NCBI GenBank assembly: GCA_937891565.1
Contig: CALAHA010000238.1
Coordinates: 1 to 8,536, forward strand
DNA: 8,536 bases
Direction: 5' to 3'
Source: an uncultured Ilumatobacter sp.
Lineage (GTDB): Bacteria > Actinomycetota > Acidimicrobiia > Acidimicrobiales > Ilumatobacteraceae
How positions within the stretch are numbered: the first letter of the stretch is position 1; every line of letters begins with the position of its first letter. Position numbers and translations under genes: made by a program. Below, piece after piece: positions 1 through 7,234 of this stretch. The notes under the pieces were generated by a model, which saw only the letters and a list, made by a program, of their open reading frames with translations, was not told the DNA's origin and ran no database searches.

Positions 1-1
1 C

Positions 2-2980
2 CCGTCATCGAGTGACGCAACCGCCGTCGACCTCCACATGCCGCTGCTGTTCCCTGGCGACGTGCAAGAAGCGCTCGACCTCAGCCGCCATGCCGTTGCG
101 CTCTCGCGAGCGTGTGGACTGTGGACGGCCTTCAAGTTGGTCACCGCAGTAGCCGACGGCACGGGCACCATCGACGTTGACCTCGATCGAGTGCAACCCA
201 AATCCCCGGTGATCGAAGTGGATGGCCGTCCGTTCGTCCCGCATCCGAACGGTCGCCTACTGACTCCGTACACCCTCGATATGGAGATCGAGTTCCAGCA
301 ACTGCGCACCCCAATGGCACGCCAGTACGGCGTCGACAATCATCTCAATCGAGTGAGCGTCCGAAGCGGCGACGATTGGCTCGGGATCGCCGCCTGTGGG
401 CACACCTTCCATGAAATGCGCGAAGCGCTGTCTGTTCTCGGGTTCCGCAGCGACGACGATCTTCGTGCTGCCGGCATCCGGCTCTTTCAGCTCCTGATGC
501 CGGTCCCGCTCGACCCCGGCCAGGTTCGTGACTTCGCCGACGGCCTCGACGAGGTGATCGTCATCGAAGAGAAGAACCCCACCCTCGAGGGATTGATCAA
601 GAGCGCACTCTATGACGGCGCGCACATCACCGGAAAGGTCGGGCCACGCATCGTCGGCCGCCACGACGAACACGGCAACGTCCTCGTCAACGGCTTCGGC
701 ACGCTCGACGTCGACAAGCTGCTGGCTCCGCTCCACAAACGGCTGAGTGCTCGAATCGGTCATCGCATGCGGCCGCTCGAAGAGATCGTGCCGCCCCAGC
801 GCGAGCTGATCCCACTGTCGGTCAACCGCACCCCGTTCTACTGCTCCGGCTGCCCGCACAACGCGAGCACTCGCGCCGAGCCGGGAACCCTCGTCGGCGG
901 CGGCATCGGGTGTCACTCGATGGTCGCCTTCATGGAGCCAGAACGTGTCGGCGACATTGTCGGCCTGACCCAAATGGGCGGCGAAGGCGCTCAGTGGATC
1001 GGCATCTCACCCTTTATCGAACGCGATCACCTGATTCAGAACATCGGTGACGGCACCTTCTTCCACTCCGGCTCCCTGGCCGTGCGCGCAGCCGTGGCAG
1101 CCAACGTCGACATCACCTACAAGCTGCTGTACAACGGCACGGTGGCGATGACGGGCGGACAAGACCCGCAGGGGCAAATGTCGGTGCCTGACGTCGCCCA
1201 CCTCCTGCGGATCGAAGGCGTCAAGCGGATCATCGTGACGAGCGACGATCCCAGTCGTCATGCCCGTGCGGACTTCCCCGCAGGTGTCGACCTCTGGGAT
1301 CGCAGCCGCCTCATCGAGGCCCAGCAGGAACTGGCCAAGGTTAAAGGCGTCACCGTCATCATCCACGATCAGGCATGTGCTGCTGAACAGCGCCGCGGCC
1401 GTTCGCGTGGCACCGTCGCAACACCGAATTTCCGAGTTGTTATCAACGAGCGCGTCTGCGAGGGCTGCGGCGACTGTGGCGACGTCAGCAACTGCCTGTC
1501 AGTGCAACCCGTCGACACCCCGTTTGGACGCAAGACACGCATCCACCAGGGCAGCTGCAACTTCGACTTCTCATGCATGAAGGGCGACTGTCCGTCATTC
1601 GCTACGGTTGAACTGGTCGAGTCCACCGACGAACCACGGCCGCTTCCGTCGCCGCCGACCGACATTGCCGACCCAGCTGCTCCGATCGTCAACGCCGATG
1701 CGTTCACGGTCCGCCTGACCGGCATCGGTGGCACAGGCGTCATCACCGTCAGCCAAATTGTTGGAACGGCAGCGATGCTCGCCGACCGCACCGTGCGCGG
1801 CCTCGACCAAACCGGCCTCTCACAAAAGGCCGGCCCGGTCGTGAGCGACGTCATCATCACAACCGATGCCGCACCGGCTTCGAATCACGGCAACGCGTCA
1901 GGCATCGACACGATCCTCGGGTTCGACTTCCTGGTTGCAGCGCAGCCAGCGAACCTCAATGGCGCTCGAGTCGACCGCACCGTCATGATCGCTTCGACCG
2001 ATGCCGTCCCGACCGGTTCCATGGTCACCCAACCTGGCCTCCGCCTCCCAAGCGGCAACGACCTGGCCGAACGGGTCGGGTCGGTCACTCGAGCCGATGA
2101 CAACCGGTTTCTCGACGCAGCGGCGCTCGCTGAAGGCCTGCTCGGATCGACGACGACTGCCAACCTCCTTGTGCTCGGCGCCGCTGTTCAGTGCGGTGCG
2201 CTGCCGCTCCCAGTCGAAGCAGTCGAGCGCGCCATCGAACTCAACGGCGTCGCAGTTGCCACGAACCTCGATGCGTTCCGTTGGGGCCGTGCGTGGATCG
2301 ACAACCGACAGCAGGTCGAGCGGGCGGCGAATCTTCCGGTGCACGTTGCGCCGGAAACCACTCCACAGCTGTTCGAACGACTGGCTGGCGACCTGGTTGA
2401 CTATCAGTCCGAGAAATACGCCGCTCGATTCCGCTCGGTCATCGCCACAGCGCAACTCGCCGAGCAACAACTCGATCAGGACGACCAGTTCACCCGCGCC
2501 GTGGTGATCCACCTCCACAAGCTGATGGCATACAAAGACGAGTATGAGGTTGCACGCCTACTTCTCGACGACGAAGCAACCAGTGGGTACCAGGCGGTCG
2601 GAGGCACCGGCACCAAGGTCACCTATCACCTGCACCCGCCGATGCTGAGGTCGCTCGGCCTCGGCCGAAAGCTCGAACTGCGGCGCAGCGCTCCGCCAGC
2701 ACTCGCCGCGCTGCGTGCCAGCAAGCGCGTTCGTGGGACGCTTGCCGACCCTTTCCGATGGGCGACCGTGCGCAAACTCGAACGGGCCATGATCCCCGAG
2801 TACATCGAGGCCGTTGAACGACTCTGCCAGCGCTTGTCGGCTGAGACCATTGACGAAGCCATCTCGATTGCCTCCCTGCCTGACCAAGTACGTGGCTACG
2901 AAAGCCTCAAGGTCACGCGAGCTACGGCCTACCGGGGCGAATTGGCTGACCGGATGCGCGCCTGGAGCGCAGCTCGCTGA
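2..2980 (+). CDS. Fused indolepyruvate:ferredoxin oxidoreductase (IorA/IorB-type), 5'-truncated by window edge
   Basis: The enzyme oxidatively decarboxylates aryl-2-oxoacids (indolepyruvate, phenylpyruvate) to aryl-acetyl-CoA and passes electrons to ferredoxin in the cytoplasm. The frame is open to base 2, so the ATG at 38 is internal. The residues before it (PSSSDATAVDLH) match the family's linker, and probably 150-200 N-terminal residues are missing. Numbered from codon 38, the TPP-binding domain shows YCSGCPHN near 268 and IGDGTFFHSG near 336, followed by LLYNGTVAMTGGQDPQGQ. A ferredoxin-like region has Cys474, 477, 480 and 486, then Cys507, 513 and 518. The gamma-type domain starts at GIGGTGVIT near 562 and includes GLSQKAGPVVSD. 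The last 200 or so residues resemble the C-terminal domain of long fused IORs (DUF6537 in my recollection). All parts lie in one uninterrupted polypeptide, as in the fused bacterial version of about 1150 residues, not the archaeal two-subunit enzyme. The family assignment is very secure; substrate preference is inferred. Confidence 0.95.
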   Translation, partial: PSSSDATAVDLHMPLLFPGDVQEALDLSRHAVALSRACGLWTAFKLVTAVADGTGTIDVDLDRVQPKSPVIEVDGRPFVPHPNGRLLTPYTLDMEIEFQQLRTPMARQYGVDNHLNRVSVRSGDDWLGIAACGHTFHEMREALSVLGFRSDDDLRAAGIRLFQLLMPVPLDPGQVRDFADGLDEVIVIEEKNPTLEGLIKSALYDGAHITGKVGPRIVGRHDEHGNVLVNGFGTLDVDKLLAPLHKRLSARIGHRMRPLEEIVPPQRELIPLSVNRTPFYCSGCPHNASTRAEPGTLVGGGIGCHSMVAFMEPERVGDIVGLTQMGGEGAQWIGISPFIERDHLIQNIGDGTFFHSGSLAVRAAVAANVDITYKLLYNGTVAMTGGQDPQGQMSVPDVAHLLRIEGVKRIIVTSDDPSRHARADFPAGVDLWDRSRLIEAQQELAKVKGVTVIIHDQACAAEQRRGRSRGTVATPNFRVVINERVCEGCGDCGDVSNCLSVQPVDTPFGRKTRIHQGSCNFDFSCMKGDCPSFATVELVESTDEPRPLPSPPTDIADPAAPIVNADAFTVRLTGIGGTGVITVSQIVGTAAMLADRTVRGLDQTGLSQKAGPVVSDVIITTDAAPASNHGNASGIDTILGFDFLVAAQPANLNGARVDRTVMIASTDAVPTGSMVTQPGLRLPSGNDLAERVGSVTRADDNRFLDAAALAEGLLGSTTTANLLVLGAAVQCGALPLPVEAVERAIELNGVAVATNLDAFRWGRAWIDNRQQVERAANLPVHVAPETTPQLFERLAGDLVDYQSEKYAARFRSVIATAQLAEQQLDQDDQFTRAVVIHLHKLMAYKDEYEVARLLLDDEATSGYQAVGGTGTKVTYHLHPPMLRSLGLGRKLELRRSAPPALAALRASKRVRGTLADPFRWATVRKLERAMIPEYIEAVERLCQRLSAETIDEAISIASLPDQVRGYESLKVTRATAYRGELADRMRAWSAAR

Positions 2981-2998
2981 CAACTTCTCCCCCGTGAA

Positions 2999-3048
2999 AG
3001 TCCGAATCTGAGCATGACGCTTGGACTACAGACTCCGAATCTCAGCAT
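2999..3048. repeat. Imperfect 17-bp direct repeat upstream of the YihY-family gene
   Basis: Two copies, AGTCCGAATCTGAGCAT (2999-3015) and ACTCCGAATCTCAGCAT (3032-3048), match at 15 of 17 positions. They are offset by 33 bases, about three helical turns. The second copy covers the expected -35 region of the putative promoter whose -10 lies at 3055-3060. This arrangement could be a pair of same-face regulator sites, but no known operator is recognised. Confidence 0.5.
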
Positions 3049-3054
3049 CCCCTC

Positions 3055-3060
3055 TACGCT
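3055..3060 (+). promoter_or_regulatory. Putative -10 element for leaderless YihY-family transcript
   Basis: TACGCT fits the actinobacterial TAnnnT -10 consensus. It ends exactly 6 bases before the ATG at 3067, so transcription would start at the A of the start codon. No purine-rich Shine-Dalgarno sequence precedes the ATG, which agrees with a leaderless mRNA. No convincing -35 hexamer is seen at 16-18 bases. Confidence 0.45.
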
Positions 3061-3066
3061 GCGAAT

Positions 3067-3933
3067 ATGGCAGCACCGACGCGACGGCGACGTCTGAGCG
3101 AGATTGTTGCGCGTCTACGGCGAGAACTCCACGACGATGGCCTCTTCGATACTGCAGCCGGGGTTGCCTTCTGGTTGCTGCTCAGCATCCCCGCCGCGCT
3201 GCTCGCCACTTTGTCATCGGTGTCGCTGCTCGGCGAGAACTTGACCCGCGATCTCCAAGCATCGGTCAACGAGTTCATCGACCGCACGTTCACCACCGAG
3301 TCGTCGACCATCCGCGACGCAGTCGACAGCCTTTTCGATCAAAGTCGGCCGGGAGTCTTGAGTGTGTCGGTCGTCGTGGCGGTCTTCACCCTGTCACGCG
3401 GCTTTGCCGGGCTGATCAGAGCACTCGACGTCGCCTACGACATCGACGAGGGTCGACGCTTTTTCCGGCTCCGCGTCACAGCCATTGCAATGGCGCTCGG
3501 CACGATGATGACCATCGCGATCTCGACCGCCCTGTGGGTGTGGCTCCGATCTGTCGGGGCCCCCGGCCCGCTCCGCGTTCTGCTCGCCCTGACCATCCTC
3601 ATCGTCTGGGCTGCCACGCTCTTCCACGTCGGTCCGCACCACCGGACACCTTGGCGTTTCGATTTACCCGGCGCGGTGTTCACCGCCATCGGCTGGCTTG
3701 TCGTCTCGGTCGGATTCGGGTATTACGTCCGCATCGCCGCCTCGGGCAACGAGATCGTCGGCGCCACCGGTACCGCATTGCTCGCCCTCACCTGGCTCTG
3801 GCTGGCGTGCCTTGTCTTGCTGATCGGCGCCGAGTTGAACGAGATCCTGGCAACCCGCGCTGGTGTCATCTCGGCGCCGCGCGAGATGGGCGTCGACGTC
3901 CGTGGTCGAATCGCAGCCCGCCGTCGTCGCTGA
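3067..3933 (+). CDS. YihY/BrkB-family integral membrane protein
   Basis: This 288-residue inner-membrane protein belongs to the YihY/BrkB (UPF0761) family. The family's molecular function is not settled; some members were once misnamed ribonuclease BN. Six hydrophobic segments are visible near residues 30-55, 96-117, 137-160, 169-188, 199-221 and 234-257. Family hallmarks are the FDTAAGVAFWLLLS segment after a basic N-terminus, RGFAGLIRALDVAYDI near 111-126, and the C-terminal EIVGATGTALLALTWLWL...LIGAELNEI stretch at about 229-260. The basic tail (RGRIAARRRR) suggests a cytoplasmic C-terminus. The start at 3067 is supported by a TAnnnT hexamer six bases upstream. The gene lies 86 bases after the oxidoreductase and before an antiporter on the same strand. 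Length is normal for the family, perhaps slightly short. Confidence 0.92.
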   Translation: MAAPTRRRRLSEIVARLRRELHDDGLFDTAAGVAFWLLLSIPAALLATLSSVSLLGENLTRDLQASVNEFIDRTFTTESSTIRDAVDSLFDQSRPGVLSVSVVVAVFTLSRGFAGLIRALDVAYDIDEGRRFFRLRVTAIAMALGTMMTIAISTALWVWLRSVGAPGPLRVLLALTILIVWAATLFHVGPHHRTPWRFDLPGAVFTAIGWLVVSVGFGYYVRIAASGNEIVGATGTALLALTWLWLACLVLLIGAELNEILATRAGVISAPREMGVDVRGRIAARRRR

Positions 3934-3969
3934 ATCAGCAATCCGTGCGGGCCCCGCCCCGATGAGCCA

Positions 3970-3975
3970 TATCCT
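3970..3975 (+). promoter_or_regulatory. Putative -10 element before the CaCA antiporter
   Basis: TATCCT matches TAnnnT. It ends 9 bases before the ATG at 3985 and directly abuts an alternative in-frame GTG at 3976. With this hexamer as -10, the GTG would be too close to the transcription start to be used, which favours the ATG. No -35 box is evident in the GC-rich bases upstream, so confidence is low. Confidence 0.3.
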
Positions 3976-3984
3976 GTGACCGCC

Positions 3985-5082
3985 ATGACTCTGTTGTCCA
4001 TCGTTCTGCTCGTCGGCGGCGTGATAGCGCTGGTGCTCGGTGCCGAAGCCCTCGTCCGCGGCGCGACACGAATCGCTGCTCGCACCGGCTTGTCGACAGT
4101 TGTTATCGGCCTGACGGTTGTTGCATTCGGCACCTCCGCCCCCGAACTCGCTGTAAGCGTCGGTGACGTGGTCCGCGGCGACGAGGCAGGCGGCATCGCC
4201 CTCGGCAACGTAGTTGGCTCCAACATCGCCAACATTCTCCTTGCGCTCGGCATTTCGGCAGCCATCGGCGGCTCGCTGGTCGTGGCCCGACGGATCATCC
4301 GAATCGATGTTCCGATCATGATCGGTGCGTCTGTGCTGGTCTTGCTCATGTCGCTCAACGGAGAGATCAACCGACTCGAGGGGTTCGTTCTCGTCGCGTT
4401 GCTGGTGGTCTATGTCACCTGGACCGTGGTGTCAGCCCGACAGGGCAACAACGACGTTCCGCTCGACCTCAACAACGATCTGTCCGACGAAGCGCTCGCT
4501 GAAGCCCCTGTGTGGAAAGACCTGGGCTTCGTTGCCGCAGGCCTCGCACTGCTCATCGGCGGGTCGCAGGCGTTGGTGTCGGCCGCGACCGACATCGCCA
4601 CAGAACTCGGCGTCAGCGACCTGGTGATCGGCTTGACCGTTGTCGCCATCGGCACCTCGCTTCCCGAGGTCGCCACGTCTGTCCTCGCTGCGCTTCGCGG
4701 CGAGCGCGATCTGGCGGTCGGCAACGCAATCGGCTCCAACTTGTTCAACCTGCTCGCGGTGCTCGGCGTCACGGCTTCGGTCTCGCCAAGCGTTATCCCG
4801 GTTGCGCAGAGTGCCATCCAAGTCGACATACCTGTCATGATCGCCGTCGCCGTTGCCTGCCTGCCGATCTTCGCGAACGGTCACCTGCTTGCCCGTTGGG
4901 AGGGCGCACTCTTCTTCCTGTTCTACATCGGCTACATCGCCTGGCTGATCCTCGATGCAGCGGACCACAGCGTGCGTAGCGACTACGGCAACGTGATGCT
5001 CTACTTCGTCATCCCGATCACCGCACTCACCCTGACGGTGATTGGCGTGCGCTCACGGCGCAAGGAGCTCAGCGTTCGCTGA
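3985..5082 (+). CDS. CaCA-family Na+/Ca2+ (cation/Ca2+) antiporter, YrbG-like
   Basis: This 365-residue polytopic membrane protein probably exports Ca2+ in exchange for Na+ (or another monovalent cation) across the cytoplasmic membrane. It shows the two inverted alpha-repeats that define the family. Alpha-1 has GTSAPE at residues 49-54 and GNVVGSN at 74-80. Alpha-2 has GTSLPE at 223-228 and GNAIGSN at 246-252. The acidic residues of both GTS-PE motifs, which bind Ca2+ in characterised exchangers, are present. A hydrophilic, acidic loop (about residues 152-173, NNDVPLDLNNDLSDE) separates the halves. The C-terminus is basic (SRRKELSVR). An in-frame GTG at 3976 would add three residues (VTA). 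The ATG is preferred because of the TATCCT hexamer upstream and the absence of a Shine-Dalgarno site for either start. The 3' end overlaps ppgK on the other strand. The exact ion coupling cannot be read from sequence. Confidence 0.94.
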   Translation: MTLLSIVLLVGGVIALVLGAEALVRGATRIAARTGLSTVVIGLTVVAFGTSAPELAVSVGDVVRGDEAGGIALGNVVGSNIANILLALGISAAIGGSLVVARRIIRIDVPIMIGASVLVLLMSLNGEINRLEGFVLVALLVVYVTWTVVSARQGNNDVPLDLNNDLSDEALAEAPVWKDLGFVAAGLALLIGGSQALVSAATDIATELGVSDLVIGLTVVAIGTSLPEVATSVLAALRGERDLAVGNAIGSNLFNLLAVLGVTASVSPSVIPVAQSAIQVDIPVMIAVAVACLPIFANGHLLARWEGALFFLFYIGYIAWLILDAADHSVRSDYGNVMLYFVIPITALTLTVIGVRSRRKELSVR

Positions 5083-5815
5083 TGACGATTGCGGCGCCGA
5101 CAATGCCGCTGTTGTTCGCCATTTGTGCCGGGACGATTTCGGTCGCGATGTCGATCTCAGGAAGCCACTTGTGCGGCTTTTTGCTGGCGCCGCCACCGAC
5201 AATGAAGAGGTCAGGCGAGAACAACGCCTCGACATGCAACAGATAGCGCTCGACCCGCTTGGCCCATTCAGACCAGCTGAGATCCTCGCGATCGCGGGCC
5301 TTCGCAGCGGCACGACTTTCGGCGTCGACACCATCAAGCTCCAGATGACCGAGCTCGGTGTTTGGAACCAAGACTCCGTCGATGAACAGGCCGGATCCAA
5401 TTCCGGTACCAAAGGTCAGCATCATCACGACACCCTGACGACCAGCGCCCGCACCGAAACGCATCTCGGCGATGCCCGCAGCATCAGCGTCGTTGAGCAT
5501 GTGCACGTCGAGGCCGCTCGATGCGGAGAACAACGCATCGGCGTCGACATCGATCCAGCTTTTGTCGATGTTCGCCGCAGAGCCCACGACACCGTGGCGC
5601 ACAACGGCGGGGAAGGCGACACCAATTGGTCCAGCCCACTGATGGTGTGCAACAAGTTCGTTGAGCACCTCTGCCATCGCCTCAGGGGTTGCCGGGTGCG
5701 GGGTGTCGATACGGAATCGATCCGACACCAGCTCTCCGGTCGAGATGTCGACGGTCGCCGCCTTCATTCCGCTTCCACCGATGTCGATGCCAAACCCGAG
5801 TTGCTGCTCCGTCAC
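5069..5815 (-). CDS. ppgK: Polyphosphate glucokinase (ROK family)
   Basis: The product phosphorylates glucose to glucose-6-phosphate using inorganic polyphosphate (and usually ATP) in the cytoplasm. The 248 residues are normal for actinobacterial PpgK. Visible motifs are the phosphate loop DIGGSG at 11-16, the catalytic-region NDADAAG at 108-114, the second phosphate motif LTFGTGIGSGLF at 133-144, and NTELGHLE at 152-159, which includes glucose-contacting residues in the ROK fold. The C-terminal SPDLFIVGGGASKK and the final NNSGIVGAA are also typical. The zinc-binding cysteine cluster of ordinary ROK kinases and repressors is absent, as usual for PpgK. The start is a GTG at 5815 (VTEQQLGFGIDIGG), with a TAnnnT hexamer 8 bases upstream. 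It lies 36 bases downstream of the acyl-CoA dehydrogenase on the same strand and could share its transcript. The assignment is very secure. Confidence 0.96.
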   Translation of the reverse strand: MTEQQLGFGIDIGGSGMKAATVDISTGELVSDRFRIDTPHPATPEAMAEVLNELVAHHQWAGPIGVAFPAVVRHGVVGSAANIDKSWIDVDADALFSASSGLDVHMLNDADAAGIAEMRFGAGAGRQGVVMMLTFGTGIGSGLFIDGVLVPNTELGHLELDGVDAESRAAAKARDREDLSWSEWAKRVERYLLHVEALFSPDLFIVGGGASKKPHKWLPEIDIATEIVPAQMANNSGIVGAAIVISER

Positions 5816-5823
5816 GCCAGAGC

Positions 5824-5829
5824 ACGGTA
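5824..5829 (-). promoter_or_regulatory. Putative -10 element for ppgK
   Basis: Read on the minus strand this is TACCGT, matching TAnnnT, and it ends 8 bases before the GTG start of ppgK. It would give a nearly leaderless mRNA. No -35 box lies at 16-18 bases; the nearest TGAC is about 20 bases away and overlaps the stop of the upstream gene. Read-through from the dehydrogenase is an alternative. Confidence 0.3.
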
Positions 5830-5851
5830 TCGCTGATTACCTAGCGGCTGG

Positions 5852-7084
5852 TCACCCGGCGGCTGGGCGACGGGCTTGCGACCAGGTCAGGCCCTGCTCA
5901 GTGTTGATCTCACGCGGCAACCCAAGGACGTGCTCGGCGACAATGTTTCGTTGAACTGCGAACGTGCCGCCACCCAGGGTGAGTGCTGGGTGGAACAGGT
6001 AGCCGAAGTGCCAGATCGGGTCAACATTGTCGAAGCCATTGAGCCCACCCAGGTTGTTCTCGGTCGGCCCCGATTGCATCGATGACGGGACCTCACCTGC
6101 CGGACCTGAGCCGGCAAGCATGCCGTTCGTTCCGCTGAGCGCCTTGGCCAGCGCCATGACCTTCTGGCCGTGTTCGTCAGCCATAATCTTCAAGATCGAC
6201 GCTTCAGGGCCCGGAGTTTTACCGTTCAATGTTGCCGAGAGGCTACGCAGCCGGTTGAGGCGGAGAAGTTCGGCGTCGATGTGCAGCTTTGCCGCCTCGT
6301 CGCGTAGCGCCGGGTCGCTCAGGCCACCCGAATCGCGCACCTGGTCGAGCAGTTGTTCAGCAGACGGGCCGACCCCCCAGAGCGAACCGGACGACGACAG
6401 CGACACGCGCTCGTTGGACAACGTCACCTTGGCCAACCGCCATCCGTCACCTTCTTCGCCAACACGCAGCGAGACCGGAAGCCGCATGTCGTCGAAGAAC
6501 ACCTGGTTGAACGAGTGCGCCGTGGTCATGTCGACGATGGGACTCATAGTGAGGCCAGGCGTGTCCATTGGACAGATGAAGTATGAGATGCCCTTGTGTT
6601 TCGGCTGGTCGGGGTCGGTGCGTGCAATGAGAATGCCGAACTTGCTGTGGTGTGCGCCAGACGACCAGATCTTGGACCCGTTGACGATGTACTCGTCGCC
6701 ATCGCGTACGGCGGTCGTGGCGAGGTTCGCCAGGTCGCTCCCGGCCTCGGTCTCAGAAAACAGCTGGCTCCAGAACTCTTCACCGCTGAAGATTTTCGGC
6801 AAGTAGCGGTCCTGCTGTTCCTGGCTACCGGCGAGCAAGATGGTCGGCGCCGCCCAGCCGATGCCGATTGCGTTGCCCGGTCGCCGGATACCGGCCGCGT
6901 CGAGTTCTTGATCGATAACGATCTGGTCGATCGGACTCGCCTCGAGGCCATACGGCTTGGGCCAGTGGGGCACGACGTACCCGGCCTCGGCAAGCTCTTT
7001 CCCCGTCGGATTCGGGTTGTTGGCAATCCACGCTCGAACGGCGACGCGCGCAGGGTGGTCGTCAGCGGGAAGATCGAAATCCAT
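5852..7084 (-). CDS. Acyl-CoA dehydrogenase (FadE family)
   Basis: The 410-residue flavoenzyme would introduce the alpha-beta double bond in an acyl-CoA thioester and pass electrons to electron-transferring flavoprotein. Visible hallmarks are the FAD/substrate motif SETEAGSD at 110-117, the middle beta-domain GSKIWSSGAHHSKFGILIART at about 136-156 (KIWSSGAHH is the core), FDDMRLP near 197-203, and the C-terminal flavin-contact helix VQRNIVAEHVLGLPRE at 377-392. The MCAD-type catalytic Glu (YEGT) is replaced by Gly372 in the GGGT motif. Glu225, in SNERVSLS, aligns with the alternative catalytic Glu of long-chain and isovaleryl-CoA dehydrogenases. The start is set at ATG 7084 (MDFDLPADDHPARVAV), where family similarity begins. 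The frame runs open to 7513, but that extension is unrelated and antisense to another gene. The upstream GAAGC is at best a weak ribosome site. Substrate chain length is unknown; related FadEs act on fatty acids or steroid side chains. Confidence 0.94.
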   Translation of the reverse strand: MDFDLPADDHPARVAVRAWIANNPNPTGKELAEAGYVVPHWPKPYGLEASPIDQIVIDQELDAAGIRRPGNAIGIGWAAPTILLAGSQEQQDRYLPKIFSGEEFWSQLFSETEAGSDLANLATTAVRDGDEYIVNGSKIWSSGAHHSKFGILIARTDPDQPKHKGISYFICPMDTPGLTMSPIVDMTTAHSFNQVFFDDMRLPVSLRVGEEGDGWRLAKVTLSNERVSLSSSGSLWGVGPSAEQLLDQVRDSGGLSDPALRDEAAKLHIDAELLRLNRLRSLSATLNGKTPGPEASILKIMADEHGQKVMALAKALSGTNGMLAGSGPAGEVPSSMQSGPTENNLGGLNGFDNVDPIWHFGYLFHPALTLGGGTFAVQRNIVAEHVLGLPREINTEQGLTWSQARRPAAG

Positions 7085-7117
7085 TGCTTCAGTCTGGCCG
7101 GTACGGCTTGCCGATCC

Positions 7118-7135
7118 GAAGGCGAAGGCGAAGGC
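7118..7135. repeat. Three tandem GAAGGC hexamers in divergent intergenic region
   Basis: Three perfect copies of GAAGGC (GCCTTC on the minus strand) lie in the 150-base gap between the acyl-CoA dehydrogenase and the small membrane protein, 34-51 bases upstream of the dehydrogenase start. The rest of this gap shows only the promoter at 7200-7228. The repeat may be simple slippage sequence with no function. Confidence 0.6.
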
Positions 7136-7199
7136 GACGCCCGGTGACCACCTGTAACGCCCAGAATGCGTCACGCGGACCGACGACTCCGGCAACCCA

Positions 7200-7228
7200 C
7201 TGACGACAGACGATGCTTGGTCTACATT
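7200..7228 (+). promoter_or_regulatory. Leaderless promoter for the small membrane protein
   Basis: A -35-like CTGACG (7200-7205; 4 of 6 matches to TTGACA) is separated by exactly 17 bases from a -10-like TACATT (7223-7228). Six bases later comes the ATG at 7235, placing the expected transcription start on the start codon. This is the most complete promoter in the window. It is the main reason for choosing the 7235 start over the in-frame ATG at 7166, which lies upstream of the promoter. Confidence 0.6.
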
Positions 7229-7234
7229 TTCTGG

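Noticed and set aside
38..40. ATG 38 as the true start of the oxidoreductase
   Set aside because: The frame is open to the window edge, the preceding residues fit the family, and the domain at this point is already mid-protein, so the gene begins outside the window.
3021..3965. Plus-strand open frame of 314 codons overlapping the YihY-family gene in another frame
   Set aside because: It is longer than the YihY frame but Arg/His/Pro-rich with no membrane segments or motifs. The 3067-3933 frame carries the full family signature.
5042..5836. Long plus-strand open frame of 264 codons opposite ppgK
   Set aside because: It is antisense to a gene with complete PpgK motifs. Its product has no recognisable domain and its openness is explained by high-GC codon bias in the opposite strand.
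6027..6806. Plus-strand open frame of 259 codons opposite the acyl-CoA dehydrogenase
   Set aside because: It is the mirror of a well-supported acyl-CoA dehydrogenase. The low-complexity Ser/Arg/Pro-rich composition is typical of a shadow frame.
7166..7234. Upstream in-frame ATG for the small membrane protein
   Set aside because: The -35/-10 pair at 7200-7228 lies downstream of this ATG and is positioned for a start at 7235. The added residues are Arg-rich with no recognisable feature.
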